Source: Channallabes apus
Lineage: Eukaryota > Chordata > Actinopteri > Siluriformes > Clariidae
Assembly (NCBI GenBank): GCA_030522415.1
Contig: CM060104.1
Location: 17,983,229-18,047,228 of the forward strand
Direction: 5' to 3'
Length of the DNA stretch: 64,000 nt
The notes beneath the pieces are model-generated. The model worked only from the letters and a program-made list of their open reading frames with translations, searched no databases and was not told the origin of the DNA. How positions within the stretch are numbered: position 1 is the stretch's first letter; every line of letters starts with the position of its first letter. This document shows positions 1 to 13,602 of this stretch, in pieces. Position numbers and translations under genes: made by a program.

Positions 1-108
1 ATTTAATTAGTTCTTTTTATTTTGTTCTACAGATGTGAACTGTTCAACTAACATGATCTTTAATAAACCTTTAATGAAATTTTAAACCTCCTGCTTTCAC
101 ATTGATAG

Positions 109-624
109 ATCTGAGCAAAGAGGAGATGCTGGAGAATTCACAGTTCATGGTAAATCTATTAAGAATTTTGAATATATTGAAAACCTGAACCTGGGTTATT
201 TCGCAAAGCCAGTGCTTTTCTCAGTGGCAGAATGATAGGATTCATACACAGGAGCAGACTGTTGATATTAACGTAGTCAAATGTTTGGGAAGAACACCTT
301 CTAGATCGGGTTTTATCATTTTAAAAATGCAGACAATAACCGTATGAAGTGTAGTGAAATTCTGCAGTAACCAAAAAAAGTTTAAAGAAATCAAAAATAT
401 TTGAGATGCTTCACAGGAATATTTAACTAACACTGGATAAACTCTTGGAATCTCCTCAAGAACTATCATGACAGAAATTTATCAAATAGGTTGAGCACCT
501 AGTTATTTACAAAAGTTACAAACAATTTGTTTTGGAAGTAACTTTTAAGTAAATAAATAAAGGAAAGAAAATAAACTCATTGGTTTAGCTAAAAAATTAT
601 GATATAGAAATATATATATACATG

Positions 625-697
<73 letters not shown>

Positions 698-2132
698 TAT
701 ATACATTAATATAACTTTTTTATTAGCTTTATCACAATGCCTTTATGACAGTGAAAAAAATATACAGCACATGCCATCTTGTGTATTCTGACTTCTGACT
801 GGCAGCATAAATCACACAAGGAATATGTTTGCATGAAAAAGTTTGCTGTGATTAAAAGCCACTGACACTGCAGCAGTTGTATAAAATGAAATAAATATAC
901 TATAAAATCTTTTTGTATATATTAACAGTTTTTTTTTAACTGTTAATATATTCCCAATTTCTTTGTTCTTCTTAGACTAGGAATCTATGATATAATATTT
1001 TTTATGTTTGTTTGTTATACAGGCAGACAGTCTTGTAAAAAAGACAGCTGATCTTGATGATCTTGATCTGGCTTCCAGGAAAACAAGAAGCGGCCGAGTA
1101 TTCAACTCCTTACTAGTAAGAGCGATATTATCTCTATCTTTATTTGTGTAAGAAATAACACATGACAGACTGCGTTATTATATGAAAATCTTCAAGACTA
1201 AAAGGGGGATGTTTACATATAACACCAGGGTCTGGAGTGTATAACTCCACTTATATCACAACTACTGTCTAAGCCATGCTGTCATGCAAAAATAATAAAC
1301 AATTCAATTCAATTCAATTCAGTTTTATTTGTATAGCGCTTTTAACAATTGACATTGTCTCAAAACAGCTTTACACAATCAAAAGAATTATTTAAGTTTG
1401 TATGGAATGTGAATGTGTATGAATCAAAATGTTCAGATACGTTCAGATTCTCAAACACGTTATGACCAGTCAGATTTGAGCAATTAACCTTGCATAAACA
1501 ATAATAACAATATTAATTATTTTAATAGAACATGTTATAAGACCTTATTTATAATGCTGGATTTTTCTTCTGCGGATTATAGGACAATAGAAAAGGTACA
1601 GTGCCTTCATCTACAGAAAAGAAACCGGTAAGTTTAAAATCTAATGTAAATGTACCCCTACTGTGGAAAACTGCAGACATACGTCTAATGCACTAAGCAT
1701 TGTTGGGATAGAGAAATGAGAAGTTAGTCTAAAGAAGGGGTGTTAAGCTCTAGTGCTCGAGTGCCAGTGTCCAGCACACTTCTATAACTACTATAATCTG
1801 TATTATTGTTTAGTGGGTGTGTTGATGAATTACAAATCATGGAGGACACTAACTTTCCAGGACTGGATTTGAACATCTCTGTTTTAGACTCAAGTCTAGA
1901 AGTATCACAGTTTAAAACCTCTACATGATTTTCTTTCTTTATTACTCTTAACATTTAGATGAAAATACGATCAGAACTGTTAATTATTGCTAAAATTGTA
2001 CCATCTAAAATATAAACTGTATACACCATGTTCTCTTTGTAGGTTTCTCAGTTTCAATTTCCACTCAGTCAAGACCCTTTGCCTACCGCTCCAAAGAGAC
2101 GCAAGTTCAGTGTCCCCAAAGAAAACCATTGA
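109..2132 (+). CDS. hormad1: HORMAD1, last four coding exons (5' part outside window)
   Basis: Four exons with consensus splice sites: 109..149, 1023..1115, 1583..1627 and 2043..2132 (stop TGA at 2130..2132). The translated tail holds a LVKKTADLDDLDL stretch, then KTRSGRVF, and ends PKRRKFSVPKENH. Human HORMAD1 ends in the same order: an LVNKTSELD-like stretch, KTRSGKVF, and a PKRRKFSEPKE basic terminus. From family knowledge, HORMAD1 is a meiotic chromosome-axis protein that marks unsynapsed axes and promotes double-strand break formation. Only the disordered C-terminal tail with its basic, nuclear-localisation-like end is present here; the HORMA domain would lie upstream of base 1. Phases agree: exon 109..149 needs one base from the missing upstream exon, and the later exons are phase 0. 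Synteny with cathepsin S downstream supports the call. Confidence 0.85.
611..704. repeat. (AT)n microsatellite with short GT core
   Basis: Alternating A and T over most of the interval, broken by a short GT run near 625..637. It lies in a hormad1 intron. Confidence 0.9.
917..951. repeat. Perfect 14-bp inverted repeat with T7 loop
   Basis: Arms 917..930 and 938..951 are exact reverse complements around seven T residues, inside the hormad1 intron between 149 and 1023. No known element recognised. Confidence 0.7.
1299..1440 (-). repeat. L2-type LINE 3' tail fragment
   Basis: Starts with repeated CAATT units and continues through a stretch that includes TATTTGTATAGCGC. The same stretch occurs at 44321..44610 (same strand) and 63100..63452 (opposite strand). 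It is the common 3' end of fish L2 LINEs with its short-repeat tail. It lies in a hormad1 intron, 5' truncated. Confidence 0.7.
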
Positions 2133-2445
2133 TAACATACTGTAAAACAACACATGCTCATGAAGCTTTTTTTCTATTATCTTGGATTTCAGTTGTTAAA
2201 TAATCTGTTGGCAGCGATTTCTATAGTAGTTGATGGGATATAGTATATGTGTTTCTATAGTACTTGTGTTTCAAGTATGGGAACTAAGTCAAACCTGTTT
2301 TCAAGTGTACAACTTTTTTTTTAACAGTTGATTTTATTCTTCAGTATTCGTTATATATTGTTTGATTTGAACTAAAAGCAAATTTTATTGGTTTAATGTT
2401 AATATACTTCAGATGTTGAAAAATAAACAAATATTTATGTGAGAA
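2133..2445 (+). other. hormad1: hormad1 3' UTR with poly(A) signal
   Basis: AT-rich sequence follows the hormad1 stop codon. The best cleavage signal is AATAAA at 2422..2427, which would give a 3' UTR of about 310 bases. No other coding signal is seen. Confidence 0.5.
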
Positions 2446-2654
2446 AATCTGCAAGAATCAGATGTTGCACTTCCAAGATTTATTCTTAATCGTGTCTAGA
2501 AGTCACAGATAATAGTAGTCCACTAGATGGCAACAATAGCCTTAATCCAGAGGACCACAGCAAACACTAAATGAGACAGATTTTATTTAATTACAGTGAC
2601 GAATGATTATGGCCTTTTTTGCTTTACCATGGGTGTTTATTTTCACACTCAAAG

Positions 2655-2870
2655 GTGTGTATCTTTTAGGCCAATAGTTCGAAGCTCTGGTCCTGGAGGA
2701 CCACCTGCCCTGAATATTTTAGTGTTTTCTCAGCTCCTAGCATATCTGATTTAATTAAATTACTTATTAAAAATTGAAGTGTGTGTGATGGAACAGGGAA
2801 AAGACTAAAACGTTTAGCGGAGATGGTCCTCCAGTACCATGGTAGAGAACCACTGTTTTAGGCTATATAA
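2655..2870. repeat. Probable non-autonomous interspersed repeat
   Basis: The two ends carry inverted matching sequences (CTGGTCCTGGAGGACCA near 2688 and TGGTCCTCCAGTACCA near 2824, followed by AGAGAACCACTG). This is the pattern of a short non-autonomous DNA element widespread in fish. No transposase sequence or clear target duplication was found. Confidence 0.35.
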
Positions 2871-4314
2871 AATATGCAATTGGTAGTGTCTTTTCAGCCT
2901 TAGTAATAAGGCCATAAAAGTTCCTTAATCTAAAAAAGTGCTTCTTTAAAGCAAGATAACAATTGCATAATTTTGTGTATAGATGAAGCAGTTGGATATA
3001 TAAAAAACATTTATATGTAGGAAATCAAATGACTTTTTAAAGAAGTATTAATTATTGTGTTTGAGTGGGTTATGGGGAAAAAAAACAATCACCACAGCTC
3101 AATTGCGCTTCAGGAGTTTACTTAAACTAATAAAATAACAGGTGAGAAGGGTTATTTAAAACTGCAAAGATATGCCAAGGTTCGAAGACAAGTCAGTAAC
3201 AGCCTATGTGTGTGCATTAAGATAATTATGTCAAAGCAGTCCCCATAGCTTTCTTTGTTTGCGGGTAATCCACCTGTGAAAATATAAACCATACGACACC
3301 TCATGTGACCTTCTGTATCGTCTTTAATAGTTTTCCTTGTATTTGCTTCTGCTTGTTTAGATATGCCCAGCTGCACTACACCTGTCTACATCTGATCAAT
3401 ACTACTGCAAATTAGTCACTTATACACACACAGACCCATAGAGTGAGGGAAAGAGAGGCAGAGTCCATTAAATAATCCATAAAAACATGCTGAACTACTG
3501 TGTTGTGATGCCCACTTTGAATAGCCAGCTACAGAAAAGACATGGTATTATTTGCAGTTTATTATACAGTAGAAAACCTGTGTAATAGTCCAGCTTTAGC
3601 TTATACTTATGAATGAGGGAGAAATATGCGGAAATCCATGTAGATGTTAAGACATTTATTTCTTCTGAATCCAAAGCACAGGCATTACTCTTGAAAACCT
3701 CAGATAAGACAGGCGAAAATCTGGATTCAGTGGAGAGTTCTCAGTCAATTAAGAACCCGCATGACAAATGACAAATTCAAGGGGATGCTTCATGAGCATA
3801 CCAAAAGTCTACCTGTTCACTCAAGACCTGTTTGGTGTGGGTGTGGAGCTTAAGACTAACACTCAGAGCTGTCAGGCTGATTAGAGGCAGGGAGAGCCCT
3901 GAGCATGTTCAGAGATCTGAGCTGCTGTCAGGCTGTGAGGGGGAGGCCGAGTGTTATTCCCCCTCAGGGCTTCTATGCTAGGAGAGCAAAAGGAGCTCTG
4001 GACATTTAGCAGGGGACCCTGATCCTCTGACCTTGCCAGAAGGGCAGCAAATGTTTTGCTGCTGATTAGTAATTCTTCAGTGCAGTAGCTTGCCTATCCC
4101 CTATCCCCTCAGCATGCTTCGATTGAAAAAGAGACCATGGGCTGTGCTTCAGAATCTATGAATTGTGACTTATTTGTATACGTAATAAGGCAAAACTCTA
4201 AAACAATGCCAAAGGTCATAAAAAGTCAAACCAAAATGCTAATTCATTACTTAAAGATAATATTCAGTAGATTGTTAAGTTTTGACAGGCAGTCATTAAC
4301 CATTTTATCCTTGT

Positions 4315-4450
4315 CAGCTCTGCAGTGATTCTGAAGCCTATCCCATGAACATTTGACTTGTGAAGTAGGGATACCGTTTGGATCTCACACACTCTAGTTC
4401 ATTGCAGGGCACCACACACACGGAGATGCACACATTCACACCCACAGGCA
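4315..4450 (-). repeat. SINE/LINE-tail-like fish repeat relic
   Basis: Phrases such as GCCTATCCCATGAAC and GCAGGGCACCACACACACGG are the reverse complement of a familiar fish interspersed repeat. The opposite orientation is partly present at 5075..5260 (GTGATGGACCAGTATCCCATC). Degenerate, no coding potential. Confidence 0.4.
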
Positions 4451-5074
4451 TTTTAGAATAGAATATAGAATGATTTGCCTGCAGTCATGTTTTTGGGACA
4501 GCAAAATAGAGAACTCAGAGAATGCAACATGCAGAGAAATTCTGCATAGACAGTAACCCAAGTTTAAGATGAACCAGAAGCTAACCAAGTGTTATTAAGG
4601 AAGGCAAAGTTGACCGTAGTACAACTTGCTTGCATATTTTACCAACTTACAAGCTATTTACAGTTTGATAATTTTCAGAAAATCCTAACAAAACCTAATG
4701 TCAAATACTGTAGACCTAGAGACTGTCATTAATAGTCATTCCTTGCAATATGATACAATAACACTTTATTATCTAATGTGTCCTGCACCCAAGTATTACA
4801 GCTTCATATTACTGTTAACAGTGCTATATAAAGAAAATACAATTTAATTGAATATAATTAAAAAAAGAACCACACATTTGTATCTTTAATAAAAGCAGAT
4901 GGCAACACCAGTTAATTACATTTGAGTAAACCCCATGATATAAATGAGGAGAAATTTTTTAAAAGCAGATTAAAAAAGAGTGAAAGAGAGAATACTTGCA
5001 CATTTCGTTTATGACAAATAGATACCAATCAAGTTTTTTACTCAAAGATCTGGTAAGAATCCAAGTCACAGTCC

Positions 5075-5260
5075 CCTAAATTGCTAAATTGCCCTTAGGT
5101 GTAAACATTTGTGCATTTTGCCCAGTGATGGACCAGTATCCCATCCAGAGTGTGTTCCTGTCTCCCCCCACCCCCCAAATAGGTAGGCTCTGAATCCCCC
5201 ACAATCTTCAATAGGAGAATTCAGAAACTGAAAATGAAATTAATTTCCATCACATTCTCT
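5075..5260 (+). repeat. Second copy of the same relic repeat
   Basis: Contains AGTGATGGACCAGTATCCCATCC-type sequence followed by a C-rich tract and TAGGCTCTGAATCC. These are the sense-strand counterpart of the relic at 4315..4450. Heavily decayed. Confidence 0.4.
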
Positions 5261-5927
5261 CAAACCCTCTGCAGTTTCTCAAGTAAAAATAAAAGTGATC
5301 TAATTATTATTTCCTAATGATCAGGCATATTACACGCACATTCTCACCTAGTCTTCGGTCACCGACATTCATACTGAGTGCTTTGTGTGTATTAGTTTGA
5401 ATTAGCTGTGCAGTACATGACCTTGGGCTTGATGTGTTGCCATTACACAGAAAAGCACCAGTCCTGTCACTATGAGGTGTGTGCATCTGTGTATGACCTT
5501 GAACTACAGCCACAGGATTGGCACTGACTAATTCTGGCCCTAGATCTCAAATTGACAGGCTGAAATTGTTAATATGATAGATGACGTATTAGTATTGACT
5601 GCAGTATGAATGCTGCTGTTGGACAGACATGATCAGAAGAAGATGGAGCAAAACAAGTATTTCCCATAAAAATTCCTGCGTTCCTGAAACCCTTTCATGA
5701 CTATTCTCTGAGAAAAAAAATGCATTAACTTCCTTTAGGTTAAGGTTTTTAGCCAATTTTCCCAACAGTTAAATATATAGGCCTATATATAATATATATA
5801 ATAAAAAATATTAAATTAAAATATTATTTATGCATTTTGCTATGGTGATATTAAGGCCCAATGCTTGAAAAAACAAATACACAAATCAGCCATAAATTTT
5901 TAATATTAAAATTACCTGGTTTTAATT

Positions 5928-6225
5928 ACATCAGCCTTGTGCCACCATGGTGGATCTGGCCCCTCAGGGTATGACTCCACAAGACCTCTGGGGGTGCGCA
6001 GTGGGGTCTGGCACGAGGATGTTAGCAGCAGTTCCTTTGGGTGCTGTGAGTTGCAGGGTGGTGACTCTATGTCTTTTCTATTGTGGCCAGTGATTACTTA
6101 TTTTTGTCATTTTGTGCTGCATTTGGCTTTTCTGAGGGTTTAGGCCAGGCGGGCTAGCCTTTGGTCTTTGTAAGCATAGGTGGGTTTTGAGTGCCCATGA
6201 TCCTGTCACCGGTTTACTGGTACAG
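5928..6225 (-). mobile_element. Internally deleted Tc1-like transposon relic
   Basis: Read on the minus strand, 6060..5940 resembles the end of a Tc1-like transposase. 6225..6185 resembles the GHGRPR-type basic stretch near its N-terminal DNA-binding region. The catalytic middle is missing. No open frame survives; this is a dead fossil in the onecut upstream desert. Confidence 0.45.
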
Positions 6226-6763
6226 TATATAACTGATAATCAATGTTATTTTAATTATCGGTCATTGACATGTTAGGTTAATGTTATGGCTCTGGTCTAT
6301 GCACAGGAATAAAATCTCCCAACAAAAATGATGAATTTCTAACCTGTGCTTATTTTTAAAGTTCTTTCATCCTTATGGAATAAAAAAGACATTAAATATA
6401 AATTGCTTGAAAATTTAAATAATTTACTAGTCCCCGTGGTACTGTGTTTTATTTAGCCAGTAGTGTGTAATGGAGTGTAATCTACATTTTTGCTTAATTC
6501 ATGCCTATATTAAATAAAATTAAAATACATATTCTTAGACAAACCTAGTACACTATGTGAAAATTAATTGTTGCCCTGAAATGCCTTGTTTGCTATGAAA
6601 ATGTATCATTTTGCTAGGGAGAGTTTCTCCTCACAGATCTACCCTGAGCTCTGGTTACTGTCTTTGCTAAAATTTGCAAGCCTGTCTTCTTGATTTCCTC
6701 TGGGTTCTCTGGTTTCCTTTCACTGTCAAAATAGGCTTATGGGCTATGCTAAATTTCCTCTTC

Positions 6764-6826
<63 letters not shown>

Positions 6827-7329
6827 CGTGCATATGCATGGTGCTCTGCATTACCGCTCCTGCTTACGTTTGAAAATATATATATTTTTAAATATCAATA
6901 AAGATGAAAATGAATGAACAAATGAATTAATTTCTCACTCATATGAGGTTAACTATTTATATTTACAATTTGTATTTAACACATGGATTTATTTGTCAAT
7001 GAAAATTATCTCAGTATAGATAATATGATAAAAGAAACCTATAGAAAATTTAAAAGGAATTTGCGTTTGAGTGACAAGAAATCTAATGAGATTTTGCTCA
7101 AAGAAGAAGGACACTCAAATAGCAGAAATATCACTGACAAACTAATAATGACACATAAAGTGTGGTAGTTTTTAATATGTCTACAAAGATTTTCAAAGAC
7201 AAGTTACAAAGCCTACTTACTGTATGCTACCAACTAACAGAATGTAAACATTATTTCTGCTTTTAAATGTCTTTCTGATTAGAACAGCTATTTTGGGATA
7301 TCTATACAATTTAGGAGAACGAAACGCTC
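6226..7329. other. Intergenic, no gene seen; (GT)n(AG)n tract
   Basis: AT-rich non-coding sequence. The only structured item is a compound (GT)n-(AG)n microsatellite at 6766..6826. Short open frames here (for example 6983..7168) have no recognisable domain and AT-driven composition. Confidence 0.6.
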
Positions 7330-7760
7330 CTGAGTAGGTCTGCCCCTTATTAGCATATAGATTAGCATGAACGGCTCACACCAGGAAGCACCAAATATCA
7401 GTTTGCATTAGCATGCGCCTCAGTTTCAGAAACTTCTGTAGTGTGTACAGCCAAGTTCAATCCCTGACAGCGTGCACAGAGAGAGAGAGAGCCTGCGTGC
7501 TGGAGGCAGAAAAAAAAAATCTCTCCCTCATTCCTTCTATCCCATATGGCGACTGACTTCTGGCCCGCAGGACGGGTTTTCATCTCGACGGGTTCGGGAG
7601 GGCGTCCGCTCCGCTCATCCTCACACTGCAGCGCACCGCCATTTCCATTTCCGCCGCAGGCTAAGTGCCATTTCCGGTAGCGGCCCAGTTTGCTGAAGAG
7701 CACAAGACACACACAGTTACAGAATACTACAGAGAGGTTCAACTCCACCAGTCCCTCTGA
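7330..7760. promoter_or_regulatory. CpG-richer segment with clustered POU-type sites, candidate enhancer or promoter
   Basis: Against an AT-rich background this segment is locally GC- and CpG-rich (7550..7690). ATTAGCAT occurs exactly three times within 66 bases, at 7349..7356, 7361..7368 and 7407..7414. Its complement ATGCTAAT is an octamer-like POU-domain site. The CpG-rich part has CGCCATTTCC (YY1/ETS-like words) and CCATATGG (CArG-like). No conserved protein frame is seen: two overlapping open frames on opposite strands have no known domain. Regulatory function is inferred from motif clustering only. Confidence 0.35.
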
Positions 7761-10700
7761 ACGAATGCCAGATAATTCCCGTTGGACGTGTAATCTGGTA
7801 TAAGAGTGCAGACAGCATTATTTCATACTTAGGTGCCATTTGAGATTTAATTCTGCCTCATGTCCACACATCCAAGTGACACCCTAACACTGTATTTTTT
7901 CAGCTCGTGTCCTTGTCTCTTTCCATCCCTGGGTCTTGGCAAGCATCCAAGGCAATTCATCAAACCATAGGCTATGTATGGTAAGAACGAGCTATTTTGT
8001 CAGACTGAAGATACAGCGAAGTGTAAGTCAGGATACTGACCAGGCTACAATATACTCTGCAATTACATGGTTGCCTATATGAGAAAGAAACACCCCAGAA
8101 GACAGCCCTTTGATGTAGTGTGTGGAAGTAAAGAGAAAGATGTAATGGACATCTCAATCATTTGGGTAATGTTTCTCAACAGTGGCCATAAGCAAGGGAA
8201 GAGCCTTTGTCCTGGCCTTGCTTTCATTTCCAGCACTGCAGGAATTGTGATGGCCGTGCCTGCAGGCAACAGAAGCACCTTAAGGAGGCCCACCTTTAAA
8301 TCCAGCGTACTGTGACTCCATCCATGACCCCTAGCTGGAAGGATCCCTCAGGCCAGATTTAAACGAGCTCCCCTAGGTCCTCCGTGGTGCCTCTCCCACC
8401 CTCTCTTCACGTACTGCAACACCTTGGCTCATGCTTGCTGTCACTCATATTTGCATGATAACCAAAAAAGTGGCTAGAGAGTAAATGGTTCCACTTTAGG
8501 TAAATACTGCCTGGCTGTTTGCATATGTAGACAGGGAATTGAGGACATTGTAATTAAATGTGACAGATTTTATGTCTGGCCAGTAGAGTTCCATCTGGAG
8601 TGCACTACTGTATGTCTGTTGCAGGACAGAGCTGCAAAAATAAGTTTTTTTTTTCTGGTCTAGAAAGGCAATGTATCTCTTAGTGGGATCAATCCCATTT
8701 TTGAAAATATGGCAATCCATTATTCGAACAGACTTCTCAGTTAATAAAGAGGACGTTTTTTTTTTCCACTATATTTTTCTTTTTACTCAAAAAGATCCAT
8801 CTGACATTTAGCTATTGTTTCTGCTCTTTTTGGTTCCTCTTCCTTCTTACTATCATTATCACTATTATTGAGGCAGTGGGAGACACAAGGCAAAAGAGGC
8901 ATACAATATCAGTCTATTGATCCACGCCCATCACAGCAGAGAAAAAACCTGGGTTCAGGGGCTGCACAATTCCAACTGGACACCGCGATCGATAGGATAC
9001 TCTATCAGCCGTTGCTATGGCAACTCACCGAACAAGGACAGAGCCCCGCCGTTTATTTACACCTGTCTACCCTCTCACAGCTTTTGCTGCAGGTCTCAGA
9101 ACATTGGAACAAATGAATGAAGATGATGTGCAGACCAGTTTATCAGACATGCACTCTAATATTATATGTTGTAGTGCAACCTTGCAATGGAGAGGTACTG
9201 TAAATTAAAGTTGAATTTTATGTTCCACCCTCTCTCTGTAGAATATTTGTGTTAACAGATTTATGCATGTCCATGTAGAAGTTCTGTTTCATCAGATATT
9301 TTTCTTTGCCACATTAGTCCTTTCTTTCATCTGTGCAAAGTGGAGGGATCTTTGCACAAGTGTACAGGTCTTTGCTTTGAGTTGACCTCAATTTGCAGGT
9401 CAAGTAAACATGAACAGTGTTGCGCCTGTCCGCACACAATGGGGTAATAAAAGAGAGGTCTGAAAAAATGACACATAGAAACATAACAATGAAATGTCAA
9501 GTACTGCAACTCTAGACACCACCTACAATACATTTGGTCTGGATACATATGTGACTCAAGTGGCACTTAGCTGTTAAGTACTCATTTCAGAGTGTGACCA
9601 TGTTCATTATGTTATTGAGACAAAGCTGTACACTTGTTCGAACTAAAAGGTAGATGAACTGTTAGTAAAATTGGAGCTGAGTATAAGGTTTATTAACCAC
9701 TTTGCTCTTGGAAATTCACTGTGCTGTTTTGTTCAGAGAGCTCATAACAGAGTTTGTGTGTGTATTAAAACGAGTGGAGTCTGAGAACCTCTGGCAGAGC
9801 ACTATTAATAGGCACAGGGTGATTCTAGGCATTCTGACTCCGTGATGGAGGGAGGAATGAAGGGAAGAAAGGAATTAAAGCCAGACACAACTAAACATTT
9901 AAATCACTAAGCCTGTCGCATGCGCTATGATGAGAAAAAGTATTGACAGACAGACTTATCTTTCCTCAGCATGCACACACCTTGAGTGTTTGACTGCTTT
10001 CTACTGTCATTTTGTGGCTACCTCATACTTCTGTGTCAGGAATGGCGGCAGACCATGTAGCTTCTTTCATATACACACGGCAAAAATGAGTCTGCTCCCT
10101 ACCCCCTCCGATCAATGGTAGTTTCATATGGCCTCTCAGGCCTGCAGTGACGCATGGGTGTAGTGTGTGTGTGTGTGTGTGTGTGTGCGCACGAATGTGT
10201 GCACGCATGTGCACATCTTATTGATTTATCAACTGCTTGGCTCAGCTTGGCCCAGGACCCTCTCCCATACTGGGTTAGCCTGAAGCTGCAGCACACTGGA
10301 CTTCTATTTAGCCAGCTGCAGCCGATGGCATGCTGCTCAATAGACAGCAAAACAGCATAGTCAATACAAAATTCTCCTAATACCTACTGCAGAATTTAGT
10401 CACACTATTTAAAGTCAAGGGCAACATGCATTTCACAGTACCTGAATAATACAGTGCCAACTGATTCTTCTATGTCCCTATACTCATTTCATCCTGAAAT
10501 ATAGTGTTAATACTAGTAACACTGACATCCTAAAGTTAATACTAGTAATACTAATGTATGAACTTGTTTAACCTTCAAATTACAGAGACGACATTTAGAT
10601 GCATTTTCTATAATAACTTTTTAGTAATTATAGCCAACCATCTAATTTTTGTTTATACAGTCATAAAAATTTGTATGAAAAAAAAAGACATTTCTGTATG

Positions 10701-11198
10701 TAGCTGAATCATAGGAAGTGACGAGCATAATATAAAAGGCAATAAAACAACAACAAAAAAATACGTGATCATCCTATCTTTTTGAAATGACCGCCTTGTC
10801 AACTAAATTGTTAGTAGCATCATATGGCTCTGTGTGCCACCTTTGTGGCATTCAGTCACTTCCAGCCTTTCTCCAAACACACACACATGCACATGCGCAC
10901 AATTACCCTTCCCTACGAAGCTCAATGTCCAGCTGCCACCCAACATGGGCCTTTTCCTGGTCAGTGTTGTGGGGTATTGTGGGGGCCTGAGGGTTTGGCC
11001 TTTGTACTTGTGTTGTGTGTGAGTGTGTGTGTTAGCAGGAGCTCCATTAGTCCAGCCCCAGCAGCAGCTGGCCTAAAAGAGGGGATTGAGTATCACTGAC
11101 CTGTCCACAATGTCCAGCTGGGGGGTCATTGTTGTGCCCTCCTCCGGGCACGTGCTGACCAGCCATCTGTGTATGAGTAGGTGGGGGAGGTGGAGTGC

Positions 11199-11243
<45 letters not shown>

Positions 11244-13536
11244 GTGACAGTTGCCCAGTTTACTGTCAGTGCAACTGGCCTGTAACAGCAGGCGTGCTGC
11301 ATCTCATACAACCACCAAAGATTTTTTACCTTCTTACCATGGTAGTCATAGTTTAATAGAGATTTACAGGAACAACTGCATTTCATCAGTACAACACAAA
11401 TGGTGGCTAAAAATACATATAAATTACAATGGTAATGATTGCATCTATTGTATTCATAGTGCCTGTGAAAGCATACATTATGAAAACCATAGACTGAAGC
11501 ATCCCTTAGTACATACAGTACTAAGTATCAGATTTCATGCAATGCAAAACAGCAAACACACAGCACAGATGGAGAAGAGGTGGATCTTCAATTATCCATT
11601 CTTTTAACTTCATCCTTCTATTCAGGGTGCTTCAGACCTGATCAAGGCACAGATTAGTACCACAACCATCTACCACCACCTCTCCTCCCCCACATTTTTA
11701 AGGTGATTGGATCGTGCCCATCCTCCTTGAATGGTCAGCTAAGGTCAATGACCCAAGGCTGATAGTATGAAGGGAGAGTGGAATGGTCATCCAGGATTTG
11801 TAGCAAAAACAAAGCATTCTCATTTCTCATAAATTAACAAAGATAATTAATGTTTTCTATGACAATCAAAAATTGTAATATATACATTGGCAACTAGTTG
11901 ATTGGATGAGATACTATTAAATGCCCCATTTCATGTTCAGTTATGTTAAAACACTTTCTTAAAAAGCATTTATTGTATATGAGGTTCTATTAAGAAAGGT
12001 GTCTAATCAGTGCTAGGTATGCACAATTATTTGTGCCTTACAGTATCTCTTATCCCCATATCATTTTTTAATTGTACCTTTTGTGGACTGTATTAGGCAA
12101 AAAATTATAAATTTTATTTATTCCAATTTTGACTCATATGAGCAATGAACAATAAGTTTGGTAAACATGGTGTGTTTGAGCGCATGTACATGTACATATA
12201 ATATTTTAAATAGCCTGTGGTCTTTGACCGTTGACCTTAGGTCTCTGTTGCTAGGTGACTGTTACATCTCTGATGAAAGTGTGGGTGATGGGGCTGTCAG
12301 CCAAAAGGGGGTCAGAGAGGCAGTGGTCACTCAAACTCCCATGGGACACTTGCATGCACAAGCCAAAATACTGCAGATTATTGTAATATGCTGCAAATTC
12401 TGTCCTTATGAATAAAATTTGTGACACTATTTATTATCTTATATAAGGCGGACAATAGTTTATTGCCTTTCATATATTTGCACATGATTACTATGGACAG
12501 AGGAAACCTGTTCCAAGTTTAGCCATCTTACTCTGATACAACTGGGTGTGATATTTGATATTCCCATTTGAAGGATCCTACAGTGCTGAAGGTTCCCGAA
12601 AGAACTGGGGAAATAAAAGATGAAAATGTATTCATGTTTTTATGACTGCATCATAATATATTAATTAAACTGCCATTCATCAGTCACATCTACCTAGTTG
12701 TGCACATAGGAACATTTGGAATATATACCTTACCTGTAAATTGGTTTTAGTTTTAAATTTATACAGTAATATAAAAAAATAATAAAAAAGAAAAACTTTG
12801 TTTATTCTGTCAGTGCAAAAGGCAAATAAAGCAATGTTTCTTCAGACAATGAAAATAAAGCAATGTTGAAATCAACCACTCTTATGACAGAAGCTCTGCC
12901 ATATTCACACTGCAGAGACCCCACCGCTAGGCAGAGGCAAGACTGCACTCTGAACAATAGTCTTGTGATGGCAGCTATAAGGGCCACTTTGTGTTTGTTT
13001 GTGTGTGTATAGTTTTTCAGATTTTTTTCCTTGACACTTTCTTCTGTAAGGGAATTCTCTTCATCCTTTGCCATCACTCTCTAGTTGGCCTGCTTGATGC
13101 GCAGACATTTGTTGTGGGAGACCTTACCCTGGGGTGGGAAAAATACACACTCTTTCAGCTTTCAGAGGTATTTTTATCATGGGGGTGTATGTGAGGAGAA
13201 CTGTCTTTTGGGTTACAAAAAAATATTCTCTTTGTGCATTTAGAGCCCATAGCTTTTTATGAAATACTGTAGACTGAACTTTCTTCCCTTCTTAAAGAAT
13301 TTTATATTATCTCATGTAGAGAAACATCAGCATTTAAGGTTCTGGCATCTAAGTACAGAATTTTCAAATGGATAAATAGCTAGGTGTATGAAATTTTGTG
13401 TTTTGATGTGTTGGAAAAAAGAAAATTAAATTACTACCTTATGCAGAGCTTGTCTGATGTGAAACAGCGGTCAGGTTTAAATAATAGGCTTCAATTGCAT
13501 TATGTTCTTAGAAAGATGGCAATAGAGACAGAGGGA

Positions 13537-13540
<4 letters not shown>

Positions 13541-13600
<60 letters not shown>
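13541..13600. repeat. (GT)30 microsatellite
   Basis: An uninterrupted GT dinucleotide run of about 60 bases. Confidence 0.95.

Positions 13601-13602
<2 letters not shown>

Noticed and set aside
7398..7748. 116-codon minus-strand frame in the CpG-rich block
   Set aside because: An overlapping frame on the other strand is equally open, and no domain or splice context supports either.
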